Assembly (NCBI RefSeq): GCF_003711105.1
Contig: NZ_CP023865.1
Span: 4,241,001 to 4,305,000, forward strand
Source: Actinoplanes teichomyceticus ATCC 31121
GTDB lineage: Bacteria > Actinomycetota > Actinomycetes > Mycobacteriales > Micromonosporaceae
DNA length: 64,000 nucleotides
Direction of reading: 5' to 3'
The position numbers were made by a program, and so were the translations under genes. Positions 44,276 to 52,522 of this stretch are shown here, one piece after another. The notes beneath the pieces are model-generated. The model saw only the letters and a list, made by a program, of their open reading frames with translations. It was not told where the DNA came from and searched no databases. Numbering within the stretch: position 1 is the first letter of the stretch; every line of letters begins with the position of its first letter.

Positions 44276-44751
44276 GGCTGCCTCCCGGGTGCCGCCGGGG
44301 CGTACAGGTCCAGCAGCCGCAGCCGGGTGGCGTGCAGCCGTTCGGTGATGACCGGGGTGAACAGGCGCAGCATCGCGTAGCCGAACACCGGGTCGGTGTC
44401 ACACCGCGCGCGGACGGCGGCGGCGTCGAACACCACGGCGTCCACCGGTGAGCGGGTGACCGCCCCGAAATTCCACCGGTACGGCGGGTACAGCCAGGAC
44501 CAGCCCAGCACCGTTCCGGCGGTGAGGGTCTCGATCACCTGATCGCCGCGGCCCGGCACGCGCAGGTCCAGGGCCACACTGCCCTGTTCGATCAGCCAGA
44601 ACCGGTCCGCCTCGCCGCCCTCGGTGAAGATTCGTTCACCCGGCGGGTACGCCACCGGCCCGCCCAGCGCGCAGAGTTCGCGCAGCAGCCGGGGCGCGAG
44701 CCTGGCGAAGAACGGCGCCGCCGACACCCGATCGGTGAGGTCCACGCTCAC
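44272..44751 (-). CDS. cyclic-nucleotide-binding-domain protein of the hydrogenase operon
   Basis: 159 residues from GTG 44751 ([131 protein letters not shown]). This is a complete cNMP (Crp-like) beta-barrel. It has no DNA-binding helix-turn-helix, and the phosphate cassette is GWSWL rather than GExAL, so true cyclic nucleotide binding is doubtful. Overlaps neighbours on both sides; similar genes occur in mycobacterial group 3b operons. Probably an operon-specific sensor or assembly factor. Confidence 0.88.
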   Translation of the reverse strand: MSVDLTDRVSAAPFFARLAPRLLRELCALGGPVAYPPGERIFTEGGEADRFWLIEQGSVALDLRVPGRGDQVIETLTAGTVLGWSWLYPPYRWNFGAVTRSPVDAVVFDAAAVRARCDTDPVFGYAMLRLFTPVITERLHATRLRLLDLYAPAAPGRQP

Positions 44752-45914
44752 GGCTGGTCGCCTCCGGCCGGCGAGGCCGCGGCCCGCAGGCCGGACAGCG
44801 CGGCGATCTCCTGGGTGATGTCGATCCCGGTGGGGCACCACGCGATGCACCGGCCGCAGCCGACGCACCCGGACGAGCCGAACTGCTCGTGCCAGGTGCC
44901 CAGCTTGTGACTGATCCACTGCCGGTACCGGGCCTGGCCGCTGGTGCGCACACTGCCCCCGTGCAGGTACGAGAAGTCCAGGTCGAAACACGAGTCCGAG
45001 CGCCGCCACCGCTGCGCGTGGTCGCCGGTGAGGTCGGTGACGTCCTCGGTGGTGCTGCAGAAGCAGGTGGGACAGACCATGGTGCAGTTGCCGCAGGTCA
45101 GACAGCGCGAGGCCACGTCCTCCCAGTGGGGTGAGGTACGACTGGCGGCCAGCAGTTCCGGTAGCCCCTCGGCCGGCATCGACCGGCCCATCGCCGTCGC
45201 GGCGTGCGCCACCGCGTCGGCAGCCCGTGACCTGATCGCGTCGTCGGCGGGCCGCCCCGGCAGGCCGGACAGCACCTCCGCCCCCGACGGCGTCCCGGCG
45301 CGCACCAGGAAGCGGTGGTCGCCGCCGTCGAGCAGCTCGGTCATGGCCAGATCGAAACCGGCATCCGCCTGCGGTCCGGTCCCCATCGACGTGCAGAAGC
45401 AGGTCGCACCCGGCTCGGTGCACTCCACGGCGATCACGAAATTGCCGTCCCGCCGCGCGGCGTACTGCGGGTCCACGTGCCGGCCGCCGGTGAGCACCCG
45501 GTCCAGGATCCGGATCGCCGCCAGGTCGCAGGGCCGGACACCGAGCAGCGCGTACCGGCGGCGTTCGACCGTCTCGGTCACCGCCACGCCACCGTCGGGC
45601 GTACGCTGCGCCTCCCACAGCTTCACCCGCGGCGGATGCAGCACGTCCTTCCAGGACTGCGGCCCGGCCGAATGACCGAACGCGGCCGTGTCGCCGCGCG
45701 GCCGCAACCGGTAGCGGCCCGCTTCGGTGTCGACGCCCCAGCCGTACGGCAGTTCGGCGGCGCCGGACAGCTCGGCGAGCACGATCGCCCCGTCCCGGAC
45801 CGTCGGTCCGACGATCGTGTAGCCGAGCCCGTGCAGCATGTCGCAGAGGTCGGCCAGGGCCGCCACCCCGATGATCACCGGTGGTGGCCGGTCGTCGTAC
45901 GTCTCCGGTGGCAT
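44748..45914 (-). CDS. hydrogenase beta subunit, 4Fe-4S dicluster protein
   Basis: 388 residues, ATG 45914 behind GAGGAGG. The C-terminal half has two ferredoxin-type clusters: CLTCGNCTMVCPTCFCS and CVGCGRCIAWCPTGID. Upstream are KDVLHPPRVKLWEAQRT and YALLGVRPCDLAAIRILDRVL...NFVIAVECTEPGATCFCTSMGTGP, typical of sulfhydrogenase beta subunits (HydB). It links the small subunit and flavin subunit electronically. First gene of the six-gene operon; the intergenic region upstream must hold its promoter. Confidence 0.93.
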   Translation of the reverse strand: MPPETYDDRPPPVIIGVAALADLCDMLHGLGYTIVGPTVRDGAIVLAELSGAAELPYGWGVDTEAGRYRLRPRGDTAAFGHSAGPQSWKDVLHPPRVKLWEAQRTPDGGVAVTETVERRRYALLGVRPCDLAAIRILDRVLTGGRHVDPQYAARRDGNFVIAVECTEPGATCFCTSMGTGPQADAGFDLAMTELLDGGDHRFLVRAGTPSGAEVLSGLPGRPADDAIRSRAADAVAHAATAMGRSMPAEGLPELLAASRTSPHWEDVASRCLTCGNCTMVCPTCFCSTTEDVTDLTGDHAQRWRRSDSCFDLDFSYLHGGSVRTSGQARYRQWISHKLGTWHEQFGSSGCVGCGRCIAWCPTGIDITQEIAALSGLRAAASPAGGDQP

Positions 45915-46234
45915 GACGCCTCCTCGGGCCTGCGGATGCGCTCGGCCGGACGGCGGCCTGCGGCACCGGCGTCGGGCCAGCGTCCACGGCGGTGCCCGAA
46001 GCACCCTGGTGCCAGCCTAGACGCGGCGGCTCACCGCTGCGGCGGAACGACGGGACGCGGCCGGCCTCCACACCGGATCAGCGTGCCCACGGGAACCGGT
46101 GACGCGCTACCGCCGGGCCGCTCGTCGTCCGGGCGCGGGCCGGGCCGCCACCCCCGGGAGCTGCGACCGGACCCGCGTCCCGCCCGGTCAGGTGTTACGG
46201 TCCGAGGAGCCGGCTCCATCCCGGGAGGCAGCCG
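45915..46234. other. divergent promoter region, hydrogenase operon / universal stress gene
   Basis: No gene seen. It should contain both promoters. I found no convincing long dyad matching the DosR/DevR consensus. Confidence 0.5.
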
Positions 46235-47101
46235 ATGAACACCAGCGGACCCGTCCTCGTCGGCACCGACGGCTCCGCACCGGCGCAGGCAGCGGTCCGC
46301 TGGGCCGCGATCGAGGCCCAGCGCCGCGGCGGCGCACTGACCATCCTCACCGCGTACGACACCACCTGGGCCGCCACGCCCGGCCTGCCGCGCCGGGACC
46401 CGGCGGACGCGGCCGATCTGGCGGAGGAGATCGTGACCGACGCCCGCGCCGCCGCCGGCACCACCACGTTCACCGTCCCGGTGCACACCGTGGTCGCGCC
46501 CGGCGACCCGGCCGCCGTGCTGCTCCACCACGCCGCGAACGCCGGACTGCTGGTGGTCGGCCACCGGGGCCGCGGCGGGTTCACCAGCCTGATGCTCGGA
46601 TCCGTCGGGCAGCGGGTGACCACCCACGCGCCCTGCACCACGGTCGTGGTGCGCGGCCGGAGCACCGCCGCCGACGGTCCGGTGGTGGCCGGCGTGGACA
46701 GCTCACCCGGCGGCCGGCTGGCCCTCGACGCCGCCTTCACCGCCGCCCGCCTGCGGCACGCGCCGGTGCTGGCGGTGCACGCCTACGCCGAGCCGTTGCC
46801 ACCGGTCACCCCCGGCCTCCCGCCGATCCTGCCCCCGCCCGCCGAAGATCTGGCGCGGTGTCACGCCGAGCAGGTGGACGACCTGCTGGCCGGCTGGCGC
46901 GGCGAGTATCCCGACGTCCCGGTGCAGGTCCAGGTCGCCGCCGGGACGGCCGCCGGACTGCTGGTCGGCGCCTCCTACCGGGCGCAACTGGTGGTCGTCG
47001 GCAGCCGCGGTCACGGCACGGTGACCGGGACCCTGCTGGGCTCGGTCGGTCACCAGCTGCTGCATCACGCGGACTGTCCGGTACTGGTCGCCCGCGGTTG
47101 A
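46235..47101 (+). CDS. tandem universal stress protein
   Basis: 288 residues, ATG with GGGAGGCAGCC upstream. Domain 1: PVLVGTDGSAPAQAAVRWAAIEAQRRG ... LLVVGHRGRGGFTSLMLGSVGQRVTTHAPCTTVVV; domain 2: PVVAGVDSSPGGRLALDAAFTAARLR ... LVVVGSRGHGTVTGTLLGSVGHQLLHHADCPVLV. ATP-binding GxxGxG...GS motifs in both. Divergent from the hydrogenase operon, with which it may share regulation. Confidence 0.93.
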   Translation: MNTSGPVLVGTDGSAPAQAAVRWAAIEAQRRGGALTILTAYDTTWAATPGLPRRDPADAADLAEEIVTDARAAAGTTTFTVPVHTVVAPGDPAAVLLHHAANAGLLVVGHRGRGGFTSLMLGSVGQRVTTHAPCTTVVVRGRSTAADGPVVAGVDSSPGGRLALDAAFTAARLRHAPVLAVHAYAEPLPPVTPGLPPILPPPAEDLARCHAEQVDDLLAGWRGEYPDVPVQVQVAAGTAAGLLVGASYRAQLVVVGSRGHGTVTGTLLGSVGHQLLHHADCPVLVARG

Positions 47102-47116
47102 CGCCGGTCCAGGACC

Positions 47117-47134
47117 GCCCGGGGTTCGCCGGGC
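47117..47134 (+). terminator. short GC hairpin after universal stress gene
   Basis: GCCCGG/CCGGGC with 6-nt loop, 16 bp after the stop. Weak terminator candidate. Confidence 0.4.
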
Positions 47135-47306
47135 AGATCGCCTCCCCGCGATGTCGCCACGAGGCCGGTCGCATCCGGCGTCGGTGGCCTGTCCCGGCGA
47201 GAGGAATCGACACTTCCCGGCCGCGGCGAGGCGCCGGGGATCGCAGGCCCGGGGCGTCTCCCGCGGATCTCCCGCATGTCCTCCTGCCGGCTGTGATGAT
47301 CGCAGC

Positions 47307-47753
47307 ATGAGCGCCTCGGAAGATGAGACCGGATATCCGCTGGTCATGCCGATGGCCGACTGGCTGGTCGTTGACGCGGTCATGGACCTCGAGATCCAAG
47401 ACCTTCGTGACAAAGCGTGGGAGTCGGGCACCCCCGACCAGCTGGACGAACACGCGTCCGGTCTCGCCGATGTGGCCGAAAGCATCCGGCAAGCCGGCTG
47501 GCACCAGATTCCGGATCTGCCGCAGGACGCGAGCGGATTCGAATCCTGGCCGAAGCCGGGGCAGACCGCGAATCTTTCCCTTACCGCCCGGCAATGGGGC
47601 CTGGTGGTCTCCGCCCTGCGGCGCTGGGCGGCGGTCGACGAGCCGAGCGAACCGCAGGATGCGGCCGCCTGCAGGCGGATTGCGGCCATGTTACGCGAAC
47701 AGTTCATCGAGAAGCGTTACGGCGAAATCCCGCCGGTAAGGACCGAATGGTAG
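47307..47753 (+). CDS. hypothetical protein (148 aa)
   Basis: ATG 47307 chosen (MSASEDETGYPLVMPMADWLVVDAVMDLEIQDLRDKAWESG); the upstream open part is non-coding in character. Acidic soluble protein with LTARQWGLVVSALRRWAAVDEPSEPQDAAACRRIAAMLREQF near the C-terminus, a helix pattern recalling small actinobacterial proteins of unknown function. No motif recognised. Confidence 0.65.
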   Translation: MSASEDETGYPLVMPMADWLVVDAVMDLEIQDLRDKAWESGTPDQLDEHASGLADVAESIRQAGWHQIPDLPQDASGFESWPKPGQTANLSLTARQWGLVVSALRRWAAVDEPSEPQDAAACRRIAAMLREQFIEKRYGEIPPVRTEW

Positions 47754-47847
47754 ATCCAGGATGAGTGCGGGAAGGGCCGGGTGATACCGCGACGGCGCCC
47801 GGCCGGGCACGCAGCCGCCGGCATTCCGGCCATCGGCCGGACGAGTT

Positions 47848-48351
47848 TCAGAGATCTTCCGACATGCCCCCGTTCTGAAGAATGTACCGGCCGCCGACAA
47901 ATGCTATGGCCATGGCGGCGGCGGCGCCCGCTCCGATCGCCGCCTTCTTGAAGATCCCGTCCAGGAACTGTTTGTTCTCGGTGTCCTTGGCGGACTCCTG
48001 TCTCGCCGTCTCCATCATCTGTTCGATGAGGTACCTTGTCTCTTCCCAGCCGATGTCCTCCTGGCCGAGCTTACCTTTGAGGACCTCTCTGATCTCTCGG
48101 TATGCTCGGTGGACATGATCCTGGCTGTGCGAATTGGATGTCAGCGTGGATTCGTGCTCCCTCTCCAGGATCTCCAGCGAAGCGGTGAGAAACTTCGTGT
48201 ACTCGGGAAGTTGCTCGATGATCTTCAGGGCGACTTCCCTGTCCATGTCCGGCATCATCGCCGCGAATTGGAACACTTTATCTTTGGACAGGCTTCGCCA
48301 GGTGTCGATCCCGAGCGCCTTCTTTACCTCGGCCTCATTCTTGTAGCCCAT
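47848..48351 (-). CDS. hypothetical tail-anchored protein with atypical composition (167 aa)
   Basis: MGYKNEAEVKKALGIDTWRSLSKDKVFQFAAMMPDMDREVALKIIEQLPEYTKFLTASLEILEREHESTL...AYREIREVLKGKLGQEDIGWEETRYLIEQMMETARQESAKDTENKQFLDGIFKKAAIGAGAAAAMAIAFVGGRYILQNGG. A long charged helical (coiled-coil-like) cytoplasmic part, Lys/Glu/Met-rich, ends in one membrane helix. The gene uses more A/T-ending codons than its neighbours, suggesting horizontal acquisition. No family function known to me. Confidence 0.75.
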   Translation of the reverse strand: MGYKNEAEVKKALGIDTWRSLSKDKVFQFAAMMPDMDREVALKIIEQLPEYTKFLTASLEILEREHESTLTSNSHSQDHVHRAYREIREVLKGKLGQEDIGWEETRYLIEQMMETARQESAKDTENKQFLDGIFKKAAIGAGAAAAMAIAFVGGRYILQNGGMSEDL

Positions 48352-48453
48352 GCAGCACCTCCGCGGCGGACCGGCCCTTCGAGACTGAAGAGTCTAACCG
48401 AAGGAACAGGCCAGCGAATTGCCAGCCCCTTTTGCGCCGCAAGCTCCCGAAAG

Positions 48454-48580
48454 CTAATGTGTCCGGGCCCCACCGATGGCCCAGGCATCCGGACCCTGGT
48501 CGGGATTATTCATCTCGACACCGTCGAACGTGACAAGACCACCAATGCCGGTCGGGTCATACGCGAAGGCGTAGGCCCGA
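48454..48580 (-). pseudogene. possible 3' remnant of an unknown gene
   Basis: The frame reads AYAFAYDPTGIGGLVTFDGVEMNNPDQGPDAWAIGGARTH then TAG. Clearly protein-like, but a TGA lies immediately upstream in frame and no start is visible. Likely the tail of a lost gene. Confidence 0.3.
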
Positions 48581-48697
48581 TCTCAGCCCCGACCTTCGCC
48601 CCGGAGCCGTTCGCGGTCGACCGACAGCCGAACGGCAGTGACCCGCGCCCCGGGCGAGGGCGGGTGACTCCGGCGGCACGCGCGGGCGGGCGGTAGC

Positions 48698-49315
48698 ATG
48701 TCGGTCGCAATCACGCCCTCTGTCGATGGCCCGCGTGCGCCGAGAAGCACGCCATCACATGATCTTCGAATGCTGGAGCGTCACCGCTCCCGTACGGTGA
48801 AGCCCGCGATCCGGGCCCGGACCCCTCGGGAGATCCGGTCAGCCCGGCGTCCTCGCCGGCACCGATGCTGGGGACACCTCATCGCGGCACCCCTGTGGCC
48901 GTTGCACGGCGCCAACCTCGGCACGTTGTTGCGCACCTGCGACGCCGTCGGGGCGTGCCTGGCGGTGCCGCCGTTCGGCTGGGTGGACGAGGCCCTGGCC
49001 CGCGGCAACACGCTGAGGCAGCCGGCCTGCGTGCACCGCGTCGGCAGCCCGTTACGGTGGCTTGCCGGCGAGCGTCAGGCGGGAGCGAGCATCCTCGGCG
49101 TGGAACTGGCCGACGAGGCGGTCCGGCTCGCTGACCTGCCCCCCGCCCGGCGCCGGACCGTCATGGTGCTCGGGCACGAGGCCACCGGTATCCCACCGGA
49201 GGCGCTCGACCTGCTCGACGGTGCTGTGGAGATCCCGATGGCCGGCACCGGGTCGAGCCTCAACGTCGCCGTCGCCGGGTCACTGGTGCTGTACAAACTC
49301 GCCGGACTCCTCTAA
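48698..49315 (+). CDS. TrmH/SpoU-family RNA 2'-O-methyltransferase
   Basis: 205 residues if ATG 48698 is used; ATG 48770 (MLERHRSRTVKPAIRARTP) is an alternative, and no strong ribosome binding site separates them. SPOUT motifs: motif 1 PLHGANLGTLLRTCDAVGACLAVPP, motif 2 RRTVMVLGHEATGIPPEALDLLDGAVEIPM, motif 3 GTGSSLNVAVAGSLVLYKLAG. The Arg and Asn/Ser catalytic and SAM-knot residues are intact. Methylates tRNA or rRNA; the exact target cannot be inferred. The N-terminal 50 residues are basic and variable. Confidence 0.88.
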   Translation: MSVAITPSVDGPRAPRSTPSHDLRMLERHRSRTVKPAIRARTPREIRSARRPRRHRCWGHLIAAPLWPLHGANLGTLLRTCDAVGACLAVPPFGWVDEALARGNTLRQPACVHRVGSPLRWLAGERQAGASILGVELADEAVRLADLPPARRRTVMVLGHEATGIPPEALDLLDGAVEIPMAGTGSSLNVAVAGSLVLYKLAGLL

Positions 49316-49323
49316 CGGCGGCC

Positions 49324-49356
49324 CCAGGCGCCGATCACCCACGTGACGGCGCCTGG
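49324..49356 (+). terminator. hairpin terminator after the RNA methyltransferase
   Basis: CCAGGCGCC paired with GGCGCCTGG around a 15-nt loop, 9 bp after the stop codon. Confidence 0.6.
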
Positions 49357-49475
49357 CTCGGCGCCCGCACGGTCGGCGACAGCTCCGGAGGATGAGTCTC
49401 AGCGCGGCCACAGGCATCGAGCGCAATGATCCGATGCATGGTCAGGATCGGTGCCGCGCGCGGGGAGATGTCGTG

Positions 49476-50256
49476 ATGGCCGGACGGGGCGGGGGCCGGG
49501 TCCCGGTGCGAGCCGTGTTCGCCTACGGCGCCGCCCTGGCGATGACACCGTATCTTCTGATCAAGATTTCCTGGGTGACAGGCGCCCTGTCCGGTCTGCC
49601 GAGCAGTTGAGCGTGGCCGGCTTCGTGGTGCTGAACACCGTCACGATCGGTATGGGCCCCTCATCCAGGCCAGCTTCATCGGGATGGGGGTGGGGCTGGC
49701 CGTGGCGTTGCCGTCCCATCTGCGCGCTCGCCGGCCGGCCGCGTTCGCCGGCAGGGTCGGGGACGGTGTGGTGGGCATCCGTCCGTCCGAGGTGTTCCGG
49801 CCCGGACCGGTGATGCTCGCGCTGGCCGGGACGCTGCTGGTCGGGGCGCTCGACCTGGTGTGGGCGGCGGGCGGCACGATCGGTCTGCGAGATCCCGCCG
49901 CGCGGGAACCGACCTGGCATCTGCAGGCCGGCAACGCCGGGATCTGGTCGCTCGCCGGAGCGTGGGGCGTCTGGGTCATTGCCCGGGCTCGCCCGGCGGC
50001 GCCCCTGTGGATGCCGAGCAGCGCGAGCTGGCTGGCGTCGGGGTTCCTCGTCGCCTGGGGCTGCTGGAAGCTTCCTTTCGCGGTGTACCCGGCCGTGGAG
50101 CCCGAGGCGGGCACGGCGTGGCCGGAACAGCTCGGCGTCGTGTCGGTGAAGCTCCTGCTGGGGATCGTCGCGGGCGCCGCGATGCTGAACACCGTCCTTC
50201 GGGCCTGTCGTGCGAGACGGCGCGACCACGACACGTTCCTCTCGACGCGGGAGTGA
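49476..50256 (+). pseudogene. multi-pass membrane protein gene with two frameshifts
   Basis: ATG 49476 (8 nt after GGGGAG) gives MAGRGGGRVPVRAVFAYGAALAMTPYLLIKISWVTGALSGLP. The sense then moves to a second frame (AEQLSVAGFVVLNTVTIGMG, about 49597-49657) and to a third (PLIQASFIGMGVGLAVALPSHLRARRPAAFAGRVGDGVVG...VMLALAGTLLVGALDLVWAAGGTIGLRD...IWSLAGAWGVWVIARA...) to the stop at 50256. Joined together they give a plausible 5-6 helix membrane protein of unknown function. Two frameshifts within about 100 bp point to a decayed gene or sequencing errors. Confidence 0.6.
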
Positions 50257-50457
50257 ACGGCGGCGCTCGATTCCGTACGCGGGGAAGTCGCCGGTCGCCG
50301 TGGTCAGCGGATCGTCGTGGCGTTCCCGGAGAACCGGGCGGTCCGGCCTGGCCGGCTCGCGGTCGTCGCCGAAGGCCCGGCCGGGCGGTGGCAACGGACC
50401 GCCCTGGCCGCCAGCTCGACGGTCACCAGCCAGGCGTACACCGGCATCACCGGCTCG

Positions 50458-50840
50458 CTACGTGCGGACCCGGTAGCGCACATGGGTGACGCCATCTGAC
50501 TCGACGACCCGCGTGCGTTCCAGATCTATCGCCTTGTCGAGGTTGCCGAACAGCGCGACCCCGCCTCCCAGCAGGACCGGCACGACGTTGAGGTCGATCT
50601 CGTCGATCTGTCCGGCACGCAGGTATTGCTGGGCGAGACTGGACTGGTCACGGACACCGGGCGGCTCCCGGCCGCCGGGCGGGCCGGGTCCAGCGCGCTG
50701 AGGATGCCGTCGGTGACCGCGGTGCCACCGGTGCCGGGTCCGGCCCACTGCGTCGGCCGGCGATGGGTGACCACGAAGAACGGCGCGCCGGTGGGCTGCC
50801 GGCCGCCCCAGCCGCGGGCGATGTCGAACGTGCGACGCAC
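50458..50840 (-). pseudogene. RibD C-terminal/dihydrofolate-reductase-like gene, 5' truncated and frameshifted
   Basis: In one frame: RTFDIARGWGGRQPTGAPFFVVTHRRPTQWAGPGTGGTAVTDGILSALDPARPAAG. Continuing in another frame: SSLAQQYLRAGQIDEIDLNVVPVLLGGGVALFGNLDKAIDLERTRVVESDGVTHVRYRVRT. This is the C-terminal two-thirds of the small actinobacterial 'dihydrofolate reductase family' proteins (about 190 residues). The N-terminal Rossmann start and the reading frame around 50660 are lost. Confidence 0.7.
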
Positions 50841-51010
50841 AGGGTGGCTCTGGCGCCTCGTTCCGGGTGTCCGGGACCGCTGCTGACAGAGGCTTTGCCG
50901 AGCGGCTTCGGCTAAGCCGGCCCCGGCCGGTGTCGAAGCTGGTAGCGGCAGCACTGTTCGCTCGGCAGCCGGTTCCGGTCGCCGGCCCGACCACGAAGGG
51001 CCCACCCTTG

Positions 51011-51565
51011 ATGACGTCGCCCTCGCCTGTCATGGCACGGTACCGGTTGCTGGAGCGCCGCGCGGTCGGGCTGTGCGCCCGCCACCGTATGCGGCTGCTG
51101 CGGCTGAGTCTCGGCGCGGTGCTGTTCTGGTTCGGGGTGCTGAAGTTCGTGCCGGGCCTGAGCCCGGCCGACGCGTTGGCGATCCGCACCATCGACGCGC
51201 TCAGCTTCGGGCTCGTCACCGGCGGCACGGGGCGGCTGGTGCTGGCCGTCCTGGAAACCTTCATCGGGGTCGCCCTGCTCACCGGCCGGCTGCCGCGAGC
51301 CGCTCTCGCCGCGCTGCTGGCCCAGATGGCCGGCACGCTCACCCCGCTGGTGCTGTTCCCCGCACAGATGTGGCAGCACGCGCTGGTGCCCAGCCTGGAG
51401 GGCCAGTACATCCTGAAGAACATGGTGCTCATCGCCGCCGCCCTGACCCTGGTGGGCACCCTGTCCCCGGCTCCCGAACCGCTGCCGCAGCCGCTCGCCG
51501 CACCGCGCGAACCCGACGGCGTCGATGCGCACCGTCCCGAGATGGCGTGCTCGGCCTCGGGCTGA
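51011..51565 (+). CDS. DoxX-like membrane protein
   Basis: 184 residues from ATG 51011 (MTSPSPVMARYRLLERRAVGLCARHRMRLLRLSLGAVLFWFGVLKFVPGLSPADALAIRTIDAL). Four hydrophobic helices follow (LVLAVLETFIGVALLTG, ALAALLAQMAGTLTPLVLF, KNMVLIAAALTLVGTL). The RxxLGxvfxwfGxlKF opening and the EGQYILKNMVLIAAAL ending match DoxX/SURF4-type small membrane proteins, linked to redox or respiratory functions. Stands alone. Confidence 0.8.
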   Translation: MTSPSPVMARYRLLERRAVGLCARHRMRLLRLSLGAVLFWFGVLKFVPGLSPADALAIRTIDALSFGLVTGGTGRLVLAVLETFIGVALLTGRLPRAALAALLAQMAGTLTPLVLFPAQMWQHALVPSLEGQYILKNMVLIAAALTLVGTLSPAPEPLPQPLAAPREPDGVDAHRPEMACSASG

Positions 51566-51685
51566 CGCGGCCGGCGAGGTCTCGCACCCCGCGTCGTCCG
51601 CCCGGCGCACGCCGTACGGCCTCGTGTCTGCGGGCAGGCTGTGTCCTCAGGCCGTTCACAGCCGGACACGAGAAGGCTGCCGTCT

Positions 51686-52300
51686 ATGGATGCCGTCGAA
51701 GTTCCCGACCCACCCCGATGGGCGCGGATCGCCGGAACGGTGGGCTGGGTGGCGCCCGTGCTCGGCTTCGTTCCCCTCCATCTACCGTGGATGTTCGGCG
51801 TCCCCTTCCTGGCTCACGCGCAAAGCTTCGATGCCTGGTACCACGGCCGCAGCAACGGCACGGAGAGCTTTCCGAACGGGATCATGGGCATACCCGCCGG
51901 AGCCTTCTATCTCACCCTGCTCGCGGCGCTCGCCGTTCTCGGCGGTGTGCTCGCGCTCGGCCTCACCAGGCCCTGGGGGTTGATCTATCCGCGATGGATG
52001 CCGCTGCTGGGCGGGCGGCGGGTCCCGGCATGGTTCCCGCTCACCCCCACCGTGCTCGGCTCCGCTCTGATGATCGGCTACACACTCACGCTTCCGGTCC
52101 AGATCCCCCGGGCCATCGCCGACGCCAGCCCCGCCGACCCGTTCACCATCACCGGCGCGCTCATCGGCCTGCCGATTATTCTGGCCTGGACAGCGGCGCT
52201 CCCGCTCGCCGGCTGGTCGTATTTCCGGCGCACCCGCCGAACACCGGCTGCGAAATGGCACGACACGGCTTCCGAACCCCACCCACCCGTAACTCGCTGA
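51686..52300 (+). CDS. membrane protein of unknown function (204 aa)
   Basis: ATG 51686 (MDAVEVPDPPRWARIAGTVGWVAPVLGFVPLHLPWMFGVPFLA) chosen; the upstream in-frame ATG at 51641 has no coding sequence behind it. Four transmembrane helices (51735 onward; FYLTLLAALAVLGGVLALGL, WFPLTPTVLGSALMIGYTLTL, ITGALIGLPIILAWTAALPLAGWSYF) with short polar loops. A typical actinobacterial DUF3995-like or small integral protein; no motif that fixes a function. Confidence 0.75.
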   Translation: MDAVEVPDPPRWARIAGTVGWVAPVLGFVPLHLPWMFGVPFLAHAQSFDAWYHGRSNGTESFPNGIMGIPAGAFYLTLLAALAVLGGVLALGLTRPWGLIYPRWMPLLGGRRVPAWFPLTPTVLGSALMIGYTLTLPVQIPRAIADASPADPFTITGALIGLPIILAWTAALPLAGWSYFRRTRRTPAAKWHDTASEPHPPVTR

Positions 52301-52339
52301 GGTCACGGCACGACCCGCGGAGGGTCCGAACCTGAGGCT

Positions 52340-52501
52340 GCGGCCAGAGGCTGTCCGGGAGTCATGCGGCCCGGTGTACTCCACGCGCGGCGGCGCTTCG
52401 GCGTACGCGTGCCGGTCGATCAGGCCGTACGCCTGGGGCCGGCGCAGCGTCGGGGTGAGAACCTTCCGCGAGATGCCGCCGATGAGATGTCCGTGCGGGT
52501 G
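52340..52501 (-). pseudogene. HxlR-family regulator fragment
   Basis: One minus-strand frame reads HLIGGISRKVLTPTLRRPQAYGLIDRHAYAEAPPRVEYTGPHDSRTA. That is the wing region of HxlR regulators (compare GGISHKMLTQNLRMLERNGLVERTVHATVPPRVEYTLTEAG at 26767-27150). The N-terminal helices and the C-terminus are gone. Confidence 0.55.
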
Positions 52502-52522
52502 AGCCGCGGGCGTACCGGGAAC

